From contig CAVQCX010000003.1 in the NCBI GenBank assembly GCA_963711095.1, forward strand, positions 60,844 through 124,843: a DNA stretch of 64,000 nt, read 5' to 3'. The DNA comes from CAVQCX01 sp963711095. GTDB lineage: Bacteria; Pseudomonadota; Gammaproteobacteria; Chromatiales; Chromatiaceae. The notes under the pieces were generated by a model, which saw only the letters and a program-made list of their open reading frames with translations, did not search any database and was not told the DNA's origin. Positions within the stretch are counted from its first letter, which is position 1; each line of letters begins with the position of its first letter. The translations under genes and the position numbers were made by a program. This document shows, one piece after another, positions 54,251-61,974 of the stretch.

Positions 54251-55498
54251 ATGGACGGCTTCCGCTACCGCGAGGGGCGCCTGTTCGCCGAAGACGTCTC
54301 CTGCGAGGCGATTGCCGAGCGCTACGGCACGCCCTGCTACGTCTACTCCCGCGCCACCCTGGAGCAACACTGGCGGGCCTTCGACCTGGCCCTGGGCGAC
54401 CGGCCGCACCTGGTGTGCTTCGCGGTCAAGGCCAATTCCAACCTGGCGGTGCTGAGCCTGCTGGCGCGCCTGGGCTCGGGCTTCGACATCGTCTCGGTGG
54501 GCGAGCTGGAGCGGGTGCTGGCGGCGGGGGGTGATCCGGCCAAGGTGGTGTTTTCGGGGGTCGGCAAGCGCGCCGACGAGATGCACCGGGCGCTGGAGGT
54601 CGGCATCCGCTGCTTCAACGTGGAATCCCTGCCGGAGCTGGAGCGCCTGGACGCGGTCGCCCGGGAGCGCCACGTGCGCGCGCCGGTGTCGCTGCGGGTC
54701 AACCCCGACGTCGATGCCCGCACCCATCCCTACATTGCCACGGGACTTCGCGAGAACAAGTTCGGCATCGACATCAACGAAGCGCTCGCCGCCTACCGGC
54801 ACGCGGCCTTCCTGCCAAACCTGCAGGTGGTGGGCGTGGACTGCCACGTCGGCTCCCAGCTCACCAGCCTGGCGCCCTTCATGGACGCCCTGGACCGGGT
54901 GCTGGAGCTGGTCGACAGCCTGGAGCGCGAGGGCATGGAGATCCACCACCTGGACCTGGGCGGCGGCCTGGGCATCCGCTACACGGACGAGACGCCCCCC
55001 CGGCCCGAGGACTACGCCCTGGCCCTGGAGGAGCGCCTCCAGGGCCGCCCCTACGAGGTCCTCATCGAGCCCGGCCGCGCCATCGCCGGCAACGCCGGCA
55101 TCCTGCTGACCCGGGTCGAGTTCCTCAAGCACAGCTCTCACAAGCGGTTCGCCGTGGTCGACGGCGCCATGAACGATCTGGTGCGCCCCGCGCTCTACCA
55201 GGCCGTCCAGGAGATTGTCCCGGTCGCGCCCCGGGACGACGGGGAGATGCACCGCTACGACATCGTCGGCCCGGTCTGCGAGACCGGCGACTTCCTGGGC
55301 AAGGACCGGCCCCTGCGTCTGGCCCCGGGCGACCTGCTCGCGGTGCGCTCCAGCGGCGCCTACGGCTTCACCATGAGCTCCAACTACAACTCCCGTCCCC
55401 GATCCGCCGAGGTCATGGTCGACGGCGACCGGACCCACCTGGTGCGCCGCCGCGAGACCGTCGCGGAGCTGTTCGCCGGCGAATCCACCCTGCCCTGA
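54251..55498 (+). CDS. lysA: Diaminopimelate decarboxylase
   Basis: The last step of lysine biosynthesis: PLP-dependent decarboxylation of meso-diaminopimelate. 415 residues. PLP-binding lysine K60 is in CFAVKANSNLAVL, and HVGSQL near 199, the GGGLGIRY glycine loop near 237, EPGRAIAGNAG near 276 and GPVCETGDFLG with its catalytic Cys near 340 are all present. It is intact. It follows lptM by 3 bases. Confidence 0.97.
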   Translation: MDGFRYREGRLFAEDVSCEAIAERYGTPCYVYSRATLEQHWRAFDLALGDRPHLVCFAVKANSNLAVLSLLARLGSGFDIVSVGELERVLAAGGDPAKVVFSGVGKRADEMHRALEVGIRCFNVESLPELERLDAVARERHVRAPVSLRVNPDVDARTHPYIATGLRENKFGIDINEALAAYRHAAFLPNLQVVGVDCHVGSQLTSLAPFMDALDRVLELVDSLEREGMEIHHLDLGGGLGIRYTDETPPRPEDYALALEERLQGRPYEVLIEPGRAIAGNAGILLTRVEFLKHSSHKRFAVVDGAMNDLVRPALYQAVQEIVPVAPRDDGEMHRYDIVGPVCETGDFLGKDRPLRLAPGDLLAVRSSGAYGFTMSSNYNSRPRSAEVMVDGDRTHLVRRRETVAELFAGESTLP

Positions 55499-55508
55499 GG
55501 CCCAGCCC

Positions 55509-56177
55509 GTGGAGCGCGTCCCCGAGCCCGAGCTGATGGACGACCCGACGCAGGCCCTGGCCTACGCCCGGGAGGACTTCTCGGAGCCCAACGCCCTATT
55601 CGTCGAGCAGTTCATGGCCCTTCAGGGCCCGAGCTTCGAAGGGCGGATGCTCGATCTGGGCTGCGGCCCCGCCGACATCAGCCTGCGCCTCGCCCGGGCC
55701 TTTCCCAAGGCCCGGATCGACGCCCTGGACGGCTCCGAGGCGATGCTGGCCTTCGCCCGCGAGGCACGGGAGGCCAGCGAGCCCGCCGTCCGTGAGCGGG
55801 TCAATCTGATCGGCGCCTGCCTGCCCTGGCCGCATCTCTCCCCGCAGCGCTACGACGCCCTGGTCTCCAACAGCCTGCTGCATCACCTGCACCGGCCCGA
55901 GGTGCTCTGGGAGACCCTGCGTCAAAGCGCCCGCCCGGGCGCCGCCGTCGCGATCATGGACCTGATGCGACCGGAGTCCGCGCAGGCGGTGGACAGACTG
56001 GTGACGATCTACGCGGGGGCCGCCCCCGAGATCCTGCGCCGGGACTTCCGCAACTCCCTGTTCGCGGCCTTCACACCGGAGGAGGTCCGCGATCAGCTCT
56101 CAAACGCAGGACTGCCAGGCCTGAGGGTCGAGCCGGTGAGCGACCGGCACCTGCTGGTCAGTGGCAGGCTGGCGTAG
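55509..56177 (+). CDS. Class I SAM-dependent methyltransferase
   Basis: A 222-residue methyltransferase with the SAM-binding motif MLDLGCGPADISLRLA (residues 47-62), an acidic loop DALDGSEAML near 76 and NSLLHHLHRPEVLW near 122. The substrate is unknown. It starts at GTG 10 bases after lysA, where dapF is more often found, so it is probably part of that operon. Confidence 0.85.
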   Translation: MERVPEPELMDDPTQALAYAREDFSEPNALFVEQFMALQGPSFEGRMLDLGCGPADISLRLARAFPKARIDALDGSEAMLAFAREAREASEPAVRERVNLIGACLPWPHLSPQRYDALVSNSLLHHLHRPEVLWETLRQSARPGAAVAIMDLMRPESAQAVDRLVTIYAGAAPEILRRDFRNSLFAAFTPEEVRDQLSNAGLPGLRVEPVSDRHLLVSGRLA

Positions 56178-56784
56178 GCGCGAATCCGCCCCCCGGTCGC
56201 TATCCGCTCCACCGGCGACCGCGCGGCCCCACTTGCAGTCGCCCGCAATACCCTCTCAGCAAGCAGTGACCCGCCCCGGGCGTTCCGCGTATCCGCCAGA
56301 GCCCTAAGCAGGACCCCCGGATTGTGCCCCCAAGGACGGCGCAGTGTGTCGCCGCCTTTGTGGGAGGCGAGCCCTCTCGGCGACTACCGAATCTTCCGCC
56401 CAGTCCTTGTCTTCAGCCCCCCGGCGGGTAAACTCCTTGAATCAAAGGAGCATCCCATGGAAGCGGAACAGCCAGTCCGGCCGGGAGTCCCAGCAGGAGG
56501 CCCCAAAAACACCTTTGCGTCCCGCGGGCCTGACCGGAACGGCAGTCGACGCCCGAACTCTACCGCCGCCCAGCGGGCTACCCGTGTCACGCTGGTGGCT
56601 CCCGACGCTCCGATCCCGGCGATGTTCGGCTTCCGTCTTCCCATTCATCGCCCCAAGTTGTCTTACGCCTGGTTCACAAAGCAGCCGCGCCGCGGCACTC
56701 GCGGCGGAGCAGCAGCAAAGCGCAGGGCGCCAGCGCCTGGGCCCGGGAACTTCTTGCAACAGCAGGTCTTGCGGCTGGACTCCT
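56178..56784. other. Region with no recognised intact gene
   Basis: Long open frames exist on both strands (for example 56322-57161 plus), but they show no family resemblance and run across an IS remnant, so they are considered spurious. A short motif GTGGGAGGCGAGCCCTCTCG near 56360 resembles dispersed bacterial repeats. The base composition falls gradually towards the cassette array. Confidence 0.4.
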
Positions 56785-57019
56785 TCCCGATCTTGGCATG
56801 CAATACCTTCAGATCGACCGGAGGTTCCGAGGCCCGGTGTGGGGCTCCGAACACGTCGGGCGCCCGCTCTAACAGCTGGGCCTTCCGCTGCGTGATTTGG
56901 TTGGGGTGCACCTCGTGGCGCTGCGCCAGCTCGGCCAGCGTACGCTCGCCCTTGAGCGCCTCAAGCGCCACTTTCGCCTTGAAAGCCGGTGAGTGGTTTC
57001 GGCGGGCTCTCTTGGCCAT
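56785..57019 (-). pseudogene. IS3-family OrfA remnant
   Basis: Starts MAKRARRNHSPAFKAKVALE, followed by RTLAELAQRHEVHPNQITQ, the helix-turn-helix of IS3 OrfA (IS1400-type), and keeps homology to LKVLHAKIG. Then the sequence becomes unrelated and Arg/Pro-rich, so the C-terminal coiled coil and OrfB are gone. It lies where an integron integrase gene would be expected in relation to the cassettes downstream (opposite strand, upstream of the first core site). Confidence 0.82.
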
Positions 57020-57182
57020 CTTTCGCCCCTGGTTATCGGAGGATTATCGCCCCGCATCAGGCAGCGATTCCACTTATCCCGCTGTTCAGATTTCCGCGGC
57101 CAGCTCTGTAGCGCTTGGGCTCGAATCACGGGTTGTTGGGGATGTTTTTCCAAAGCCCTGAAACGGCGAGCCACGGGACTAC

Positions 57183-57216
57183 AAATATGGGAACCTATAT
57201 ATAGGTTCCCATATTT
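57183..57216. repeat. 34-bp perfect palindrome
   Basis: The half-site AAATATGGGAACCTATA is followed directly by its exact reverse complement. Related fragments, GGGTTCC and ACATTTGGGAAC, recur at 57217-57255. It sits in AT-rich DNA between the IS3 remnant and the first integron core site. It could be a protein-binding site, a terminator-like hairpin or part of a former attI region. Confidence 0.75.
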
Positions 57217-57308
57217 GGGTTCCTACATTTAGTGACCGGTAACTACATTTGGGAACTTGTTAATAGATGTAGGTATTTTCATCCGGACGGCTGGGCCGTC
57301 CATTGCAT

Positions 57309-57315
57309 GTTAGGT
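57309..57315 (+). other. First core recombination site (attI or truncated attC)
   Basis: GTTAGGT fits the GTTRRRY core. A 7-bp hairpin (GGACGGC-TGG-GCCGTCC, 57285-57301) lies just upstream. No matching R''/L'' pair for an attC is found before it, so it may be the core of an attI site, or the right end of a truncated attC. Confidence 0.65.
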
Positions 57316-57320
57316 GCCAC

Positions 57321-57587
57321 ATGACTGTAAGCGAAGACGATTGGCGCCTCCAGGGTCAAGAACGGTACCTCAAAGGGTTAACGTTGTATTGGAGATCATG
57401 GTCACAGACCCGTGAACATTGGGACCACGACCACTGCGAATTTTGCAAGGCAAAGTTCATGGACAGCGGGAGCCCAGAAGTTCTTCGCGAGGGATATACC
57501 ACTGACGACGAATACCACTGGATCTGCAAGAGCTGCGCTGAGGATTTTCGAGAAACATTCGAGTGGCATTTTGCCTCAAAATCTTAG
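57321..57587 (+). CDS. Cassette 1: small CxxC zinc-ribbon-like protein
   Basis: An 88-residue protein: MTVSEDDWRLQGQERYLKGL, then HCEFCKAKF and WICKSCAEDF, whose two CxxC pairs suggest one zinc site. I recall this type as a hypothetical protein frequent in integron cassettes; function unknown. The ATG is 5 bases after the core site, the usual spacing in cassettes. Stop and attC lie close behind. Confidence 0.75.
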   Translation: MTVSEDDWRLQGQERYLKGLTLYWRSWSQTREHWDHDHCEFCKAKFMDSGSPEVLREGYTTDDEYHWICKSCAEDFRETFEWHFASKS

Positions 57588-57625
57588 GCTCGATTGAAAC
57601 CGAGAAAGGGAAATACGAAACATCC

Positions 57626-57700
57626 ACCTAACCATCACTTGCAGCCGACCGCTCCAGTCGCTCCGCTCCTTGCGCGATCGGCTGAAGTGAGCCGTTAGCG
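57626..57700 (+). repeat. attC site of cassette 1
   Basis: R'' ACCTAAC (57626-57632) and R' GTTAGCG (57694-57700) bracket an imperfect stem: CACTTGCAGCCGA pairs with TCGGCTGAAGTG leaving one unpaired G on the left arm. This extrahelical base is a hallmark that directs integrase to the correct strand. 75 bases long. Confidence 0.88.
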
Positions 57701-57732
57701 CACTCGAAACGTCCTACCACTTAGGGGGTATC

Positions 57733-58567
57733 GTGAAAGTCTTTATAAGCTGGTCTGGGGAAACAAGCCGGAAGGTCGCCGAGATTCTTAAGGATTGGCT
57801 ACCCGCAGTAGTCCAAGCAGCGAAACCATATTTCAGTCCCAACGACATTCAGAAAGGCGCCCGATGGAACAACGAGATTTCTAAAGAATTAGAGGAGGCG
57901 CGAGTAGGCATCATCTGTTTAACAAGCACAAATCTCCAGGCGCCGTGGCTAATGTTTGAAGCGGGTGCATTAGCGAAAAGCGTTGAAAAATCTCGTGTTA
58001 TTCCAATGTTGTTCGGCGTTGCCCCAGCTGATCTGCAGGGTCCCCTTCTGCAATTCCAAGCGGCTTGCTTTTCCAAGGAGGATGTTCACAAGATAACAAG
58101 AACGATTAACGCAGCCCTGGGACAAGAATGCTCTGGACGGGCAAATCTTGGACGCTGTATTTGACAAATGGTGGCCGGATTTTGAGCATAAAATCAATAG
58201 AGTCTTAGAAAATGACACACCCGAGCTAGGTCGAGAGATTCGCACAGAAAGAGAGATCCTTGAAGAAATCTTAGAGTTGAGTCGGGCAATGGTTTACAAC
58301 CCAAGCCCGCTTGAAACTGACCCTATCTTGCTGAGGCCAATTGACGACTTGGAGATGACAGTGAGAGCGGCAAACATGCTTAAGGCCCAGAGCATTTTTC
58401 TCATCGGCGACCTCGTCCAGCGCACCGAAGTGGAACTATTGGGTATCCCGAATTTTGGCAAACGAAACTTGATGGAAATAAAAGACGTTCTCGCCACTCG
58501 GGGGCTGGCTTTAGGGCTCAGATTGAAATACTGGCCACCGCTTGAGGGAGGGAATCTTTCCAGGTAG
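57733..58567 (+). CDS. Cassette 2: TIR protein fused to RNA polymerase alpha C-terminal domain (frameshifted)
   Basis: Two frames together give a 277-residue protein. Residues 1-132 are a TIR_2-type domain: MKVFISWSGETSRKVAEILK, FSPNDIQKGARW, and PWLMFEAGALAKS with the expected NADase glutamate E76. The frame breaks near 58129 (one extra base) and resumes as ALDGQILDAVFDKWWPDFEH. Residues about 196-270 closely match the RNA polymerase alpha-CTD: LLRPIDDLEMTVRAANMLKA, IGDLVQRTEVELLGIPNFGK, EIKDVLATRGLALGLRL. DNA-contacting residues R265, N268, G296 and E302 (E. coli numbering) are retained. A GTG start is used. Known TIR proteins often end differently; this fusion is unusual. Confidence 0.85.
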
Positions 58568-58640
58568 CGCTAACAATGCGCTACACCCGAAACTCCGGTC
58601 GCTAGCGCTCCCTCCGCTCGGGTGAGTGCGGCCGTTATGC
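58568..58640 (+). repeat. attC site of cassette 2
   Basis: R'' CGCTAAC (58568-58574) and R' GTTATGC (58634-58640). The left arm GCGCTACACCCGA pairs with TCGGGTGAGTGC, with one unpaired A. 73 bases. The TIR gene's stop (58565-58567) abuts the R'' box. Confidence 0.87.
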
Positions 58641-58772
58641 AGGAGATGACCAAGTGAGCGCGACAACTCTCCCGTGCTTGCGCAAACGTGGTGCGGCGCA
58701 AAGCTGTCCAAATCGTGAACAGATGAATATATCTGGCCGTTTCCATGCAGCCAGCTGAAAGGAGCAGACATT

Positions 58773-59805
58773 ATGATCAATCAACAGGCCGCCGAAGATC
58801 AGATTCTTGAGAAGCAGAAGATTGTTGATTTCGACATCAAGGAATTCACTATCGAACTTCTGATCTCCAAGTATCTAAAGGGGATAGATGAGAACGATAA
58901 CGACATATTCATCCCAGAATACCAACGGAACTTCGTTTGGGACAAGACTCGTCAATCAAAGTTCATAGAATCCGTACTCCTTGGCCTACCAATACCCTAC
59001 ATCTTCACTGCTGACACAGACGGTCGCCTTGAGATAGTCGATGGTTCGCAGCGCCTAAGGACTCTGGTGGCATTCTTACAGAACAAGCTTGTTCTTCGGG
59101 ACCTAGATGTTTTGACGGAAGCTCAATGGTTTCACGCATGACGACTTGACAAAGGCGCGACAAAGGAAACTTCAAAACTCGACAATCAGAATGATCTCTC
59201 TCTCTGACAAGAGTGATGAGGATGTTCGATTCATGATGTTCGAAAGAATTAACACCGGCAGTGAGTTGCTCAAGGATATGGAGAAGAGGAAGGGTATCTT
59301 TGGCGGCAAGTTCATTGACTTTGTCTACAAAGAGTGCACTACGCATCCCCTTTTCGTTCGGAATACAAGTTTCACCGAGCGACTTGAGAAGAGAGGCGAA
59401 CCGCAGGAACTCGTAATCCGTTTCTTCGCATATTCAGACAACTACAGGAATGTAAAGACAGGGGTAAATGACTTCTTGAATGAGTTTGTGGCGTCAAAGA
59501 ACCAGTCCTTTGACGGAAAGACCATGCTTTCCGAATTCGAACAGATGCTGAGTTTTGTGGATAAGTACATGCCTCTCGCGTTCACGAAAGGAAAGACATC
59601 GAACAAAACGCCTCGCGTTCGCTTCGACGCCATTTCCGTTGGGGTCAACCTCGCATTGCGTGAGAACGCCAACTTGAAGCCACAGAGCGTATCATGGCTG
59701 AACGGTGAACGATTCAAGGAACTCATCACTACCGGGGGACAGAATGCCCCCAGCGCGATCAAGGCCCGAATTGAATATGTTCACGACTCATTGCTTGGCC
59801 TGTGA
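58773..59805 (+). CDS. Cassette 3, gene 1: DUF262 protein (frameshifted)
   Basis: A 343-residue protein when joined across a break near 59117. The N-terminal part has the DUF262 (ParB/Srx-fold) landmarks IPEYQRNFVW (48-57), SVLLGLPIPYIF and the catalytic-type DGSQRL (90-95). After the break the frame reads KLNGFTHDDLTKARQRKL, then FERINTGSELL, which is the usual DUF262 continuation (N-T-G motif). Related proteins include the GmrSD N-terminal part and act as DNases in anti-phage systems. GGAG lies 9 bases before the ATG. The stop overlaps the HEPN gene by TGATG. Confidence 0.85.
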
Positions 59806-60494
59806 TGAATACGGTTATTGCAGACTTCGAAAAGCGAGTCAGGGAGATAGATGTCTACTTCCGACACTTGGAGGCAATAGAAGAGAAGGACGGTAAGCTC
59901 TCTGTCCCCACGGCGCGGGGAAGAGCCCTTCGGCCTATGGATCCTGCACTCGTCAAGGTTCTTAAAGCCAACATGTTCCTTCTCCTCTACAACTTGGTGG
60001 AATCCTCTGTCCGGCAGTCTCTGGTCGAGGTCTTCGATACGATCACTGCTGAAAGCATGCCATATGCAGACGCGAGTGATCACGTGAAGATGATCTGGCT
60101 AAGCAAGGGGCACCGCAAGTTCAAGGACAGAAGCGCGGAGCAGATATTCCACGCTTTGGCAACCCTCGCTCAGGATGTTGTCGAGATTGAGTTTGGCGAC
60201 GGTATCATTGCCGGTGGCAATCTTGACGGACGGAAGATACGCGAGCTTTCTCAGGTATATGGGTTCTCGTCCACAGTACACAGAAATGCTAAGGATGGCA
60301 TCAAGCTGTTTCAAGTGAAGAAGCACAGAAACGACTTGGCCCATGGCTTGGTCTCGTTCTCGGAATGCGGAAGGAATTACACCGTATCGGATCTACGACA
60401 AGCGAAGCATGAGGTCGTTATATATCTCAGGGGTATCCTCCGCAATATCTCGCGGTATTTGGAGCAGAAGAAGTTTCGAATTCAAAATGCATAA
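59805..60494 (+). CDS. Cassette 3, gene 2: HEPN-domain protein (MAE_28990-like)
   Basis: A 229-residue protein with the HEPN RNase motif Rx4-6H as R175-N-D-L-A-H180 in KKHRNDLAHGLVSF, and an N-terminal helical part (FLLLYNLVESSVRQSLVEVF) that matches MAE_28990/MAE_18760-type HEPN proteins. DUF262 plus such a HEPN protein is a recurrent pair near defence genes. It starts by ATG overlapping the DUF262 TGA by one base, so they are coupled. Its stop lies inside attC 3. Confidence 0.82.
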   Translation: MNTVIADFEKRVREIDVYFRHLEAIEEKDGKLSVPTARGRALRPMDPALVKVLKANMFLLLYNLVESSVRQSLVEVFDTITAESMPYADASDHVKMIWLSKGHRKFKDRSAEQIFHALATLAQDVVEIEFGDGIIAGGNLDGRKIRELSQVYGFSSTVHRNAKDGIKLFQVKKHRNDLAHGLVSFSECGRNYTVSDLRQAKHEVVIYLRGILRNISRYLEQKKFRIQNA

Positions 60495-60575
60495 CAATCA
60501 CATGCACTCGGACAGCAAAAAGCGTCGCTCGTTCCTCGCTTTGCTTTTTGCTGCCGGTGATGTGAAGCGTTATAA
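60489..60575 (+). repeat. attC site of cassette 3
   Basis: R'' GCATAAC (60489-60495) and R' GTTATAA (60569-60575). TCACATGCAC pairs with the GTGATGTGA arm with an unpaired G, and a second stem AGCAAAAAGC / GCTTTTTGCT extends the hairpin. 87 bases. Confidence 0.87.
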
Positions 60576-60590
60576 GCTCAAGGAAGTCCG

Positions 60591-61880
60591 GTGAGCAAAC
60601 CAAAGAAGATTATTGACAATCCAACAAGTGCTGAGTTGTCAAAACAATTTGAAGCATTTGAAAGCTTGGAGGCTTTATACAAGGCGTTTCCATTTGCTCG
60701 CAATTTATTTCCAAACATGGAACAAGCCTTCAATGAATTCAAAAAGTTAAAAAAACAAGCAGAAATACTGAAAGTTCCTGATCGGTTCAATGAGCGCTTT
60801 GCAAGCCTTGGATGGATCGCATATGAATCAATGAATATGGAAGTGATGCAGGAAGCAATAAATATATACGACTCTGAAGGCAAGGATGCAGCGGAACAAT
60901 ATTTGGCAGAATCATATGATGCAGATTGTTTAGAGTGGGGCATACGTTGGTTTAATGGAAACAAAGAGTTTCGTCGTCGAATGCGCTTGGCGGAGCTAGC
61001 AAGGGAAGATTACTTGGCGGGTCGCTATCATGCTTGTGTTCCTCTGCTTCTTAGTATGCTAGATGGCCTTGTGAATGATGTTTCAAAGCGGGTTGGTTTT
61101 TTTGCAGAGTCAACAGATGTAACAGCTTGGGATTGTATCGCAGCGCATGAGTCTGGACTACAAGCATTGGCCTCTCTTATGACGAAGGGAAGAAACAAGA
61201 CAAATGAAGACCCGATCTCCATCCCTTTCAGGCATGGAATATTGCACGGAAGGGAGCTTGCTTTTGATAACAAGTTGGTAGCTGCAAAGGTCTGGGCTGC
61301 CCTATTTGCAGCTAGAGATTGGGCTGTCGCAGTAGCTGATGGTAAAAAAACACCACAACCAAAAGAAGAAAAGTCGTGGTCTGAAATTTTAGCTCAGTTA
61401 TCGGAGAACAAGCGTCAGAAAAAACTGTTGGAGGAATGGAGGCCTCGTAACAATGAGGAAATACCATATTTTCCTCACGAAGGTAGCGCAAGTCACCTTC
61501 CATTAGGTACACCAGAGCGTGCTGTGGCTGAGTTTATAGAAAACTGGATAGCCAATAGGTACGGTTTAATAGCTAAATCACTTCTATATTTCACCGACGA
61601 CTCATTGGGGAAGAAATCGGGAAGAGCTAAGGAGGATTTTGGGAGGCACATACCGACATCGTACAAAGTGCTTTCCATTGAAGATCAGGCCGCCGCTGTG
61701 TCGCATGTTGAAGTCGAGTTGATTTTCGAGGAAGAAGAAGGGCCAATTTCAAAGCGGGCTTCTGTACGAGCTATTTATCAAGATGCTGATAACGTTGCGA
61801 TGGTCAGAGCGGAGCCTGATGGTGGTTGGAAGATCGTACAAAACTCTTTCACGGAAATATTGTATGCAAGTCGCTTATAA
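60591..61880 (+). CDS. Cassette 4: HEPN-like, possible abortive-infection protein
   Basis: A 429-residue, mostly helical soluble protein. Near residue 214 it has FRHGILHGRELAFD (R214, H219), similar to the RNxILHGxELG motif of HEPN-like Abi proteins, followed by the helix LVAAKVWAALFAARDWAVAVA. Residues 1-130 are a charged helical region. The C-terminal ~100 residues (VEVELIFEEEEGPISKRASV) look like a beta-rich domain. I could not assign a family by name. GTG start at 60591, in phase with typical cassette spacing (15 bases after the core). The gene is AT-rich. Confidence 0.65.
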   Translation: MSKPKKIIDNPTSAELSKQFEAFESLEALYKAFPFARNLFPNMEQAFNEFKKLKKQAEILKVPDRFNERFASLGWIAYESMNMEVMQEAINIYDSEGKDAAEQYLAESYDADCLEWGIRWFNGNKEFRRRMRLAELAREDYLAGRYHACVPLLLSMLDGLVNDVSKRVGFFAESTDVTAWDCIAAHESGLQALASLMTKGRNKTNEDPISIPFRHGILHGRELAFDNKLVAAKVWAALFAARDWAVAVADGKKTPQPKEEKSWSEILAQLSENKRQKKLLEEWRPRNNEEIPYFPHEGSASHLPLGTPERAVAEFIENWIANRYGLIAKSLLYFTDDSLGKKSGRAKEDFGRHIPTSYKVLSIEDQAAAVSHVEVELIFEEEEGPISKRASVRAIYQDADNVAMVRAEPDGGWKIVQNSFTEILYASRL

Positions 61881-61974
61881 CAATGGGCTACACCGGCCAT
61901 CCAAAAGCTACGCGGCTCTCCGCTACGCTTCAAGCCACTCCGCTTTTGGCTGCCGGTGAGCCCAAGCGTTAGCG
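61875..61974 (+). repeat. attC site of cassette 4
   Basis: R'' TTATAAC (61875-61881) and R' GTTAGCG (61968-61974). GGGCTACACCGGC pairs with GCCGGTGAGCCC leaving one unpaired A, and CCAAAAGC pairs with GCTTTTGG. 100 bases. The gene's stop codon TAA lies in R''. Immediately after R' begins the putative group II intron. Confidence 0.88.

Larger units (their letters stand above)
57309..61974 (+). mobile_element. Integron cassette array (four cassettes, no integrase in window)
   Basis: Five 7-bp core sites (57309 GTTAGGT, 57694 GTTAGCG, 58634 GTTATGC, 60569 GTTATAA, 61968 GTTAGCG) divide four gene cassettes. The R'' box in each cassette's attC (ACCTAAC, CGCTAAC, GCATAAC, TTATAAC) is the exact reverse complement of the core site at that cassette's start, as expected when a circular cassette is opened at its own R' site. 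All cassette genes are on the plus strand and markedly AT-richer than the chromosome. No intI is present, so within the window this is a CALIN-type array. Confidence 0.9.

Noticed and set aside
56322..57161. 279-codon plus-strand frame near the IS3 remnant
   Set aside because: Runs across the OrfA remnant on the other strand; no motif, mixed composition.
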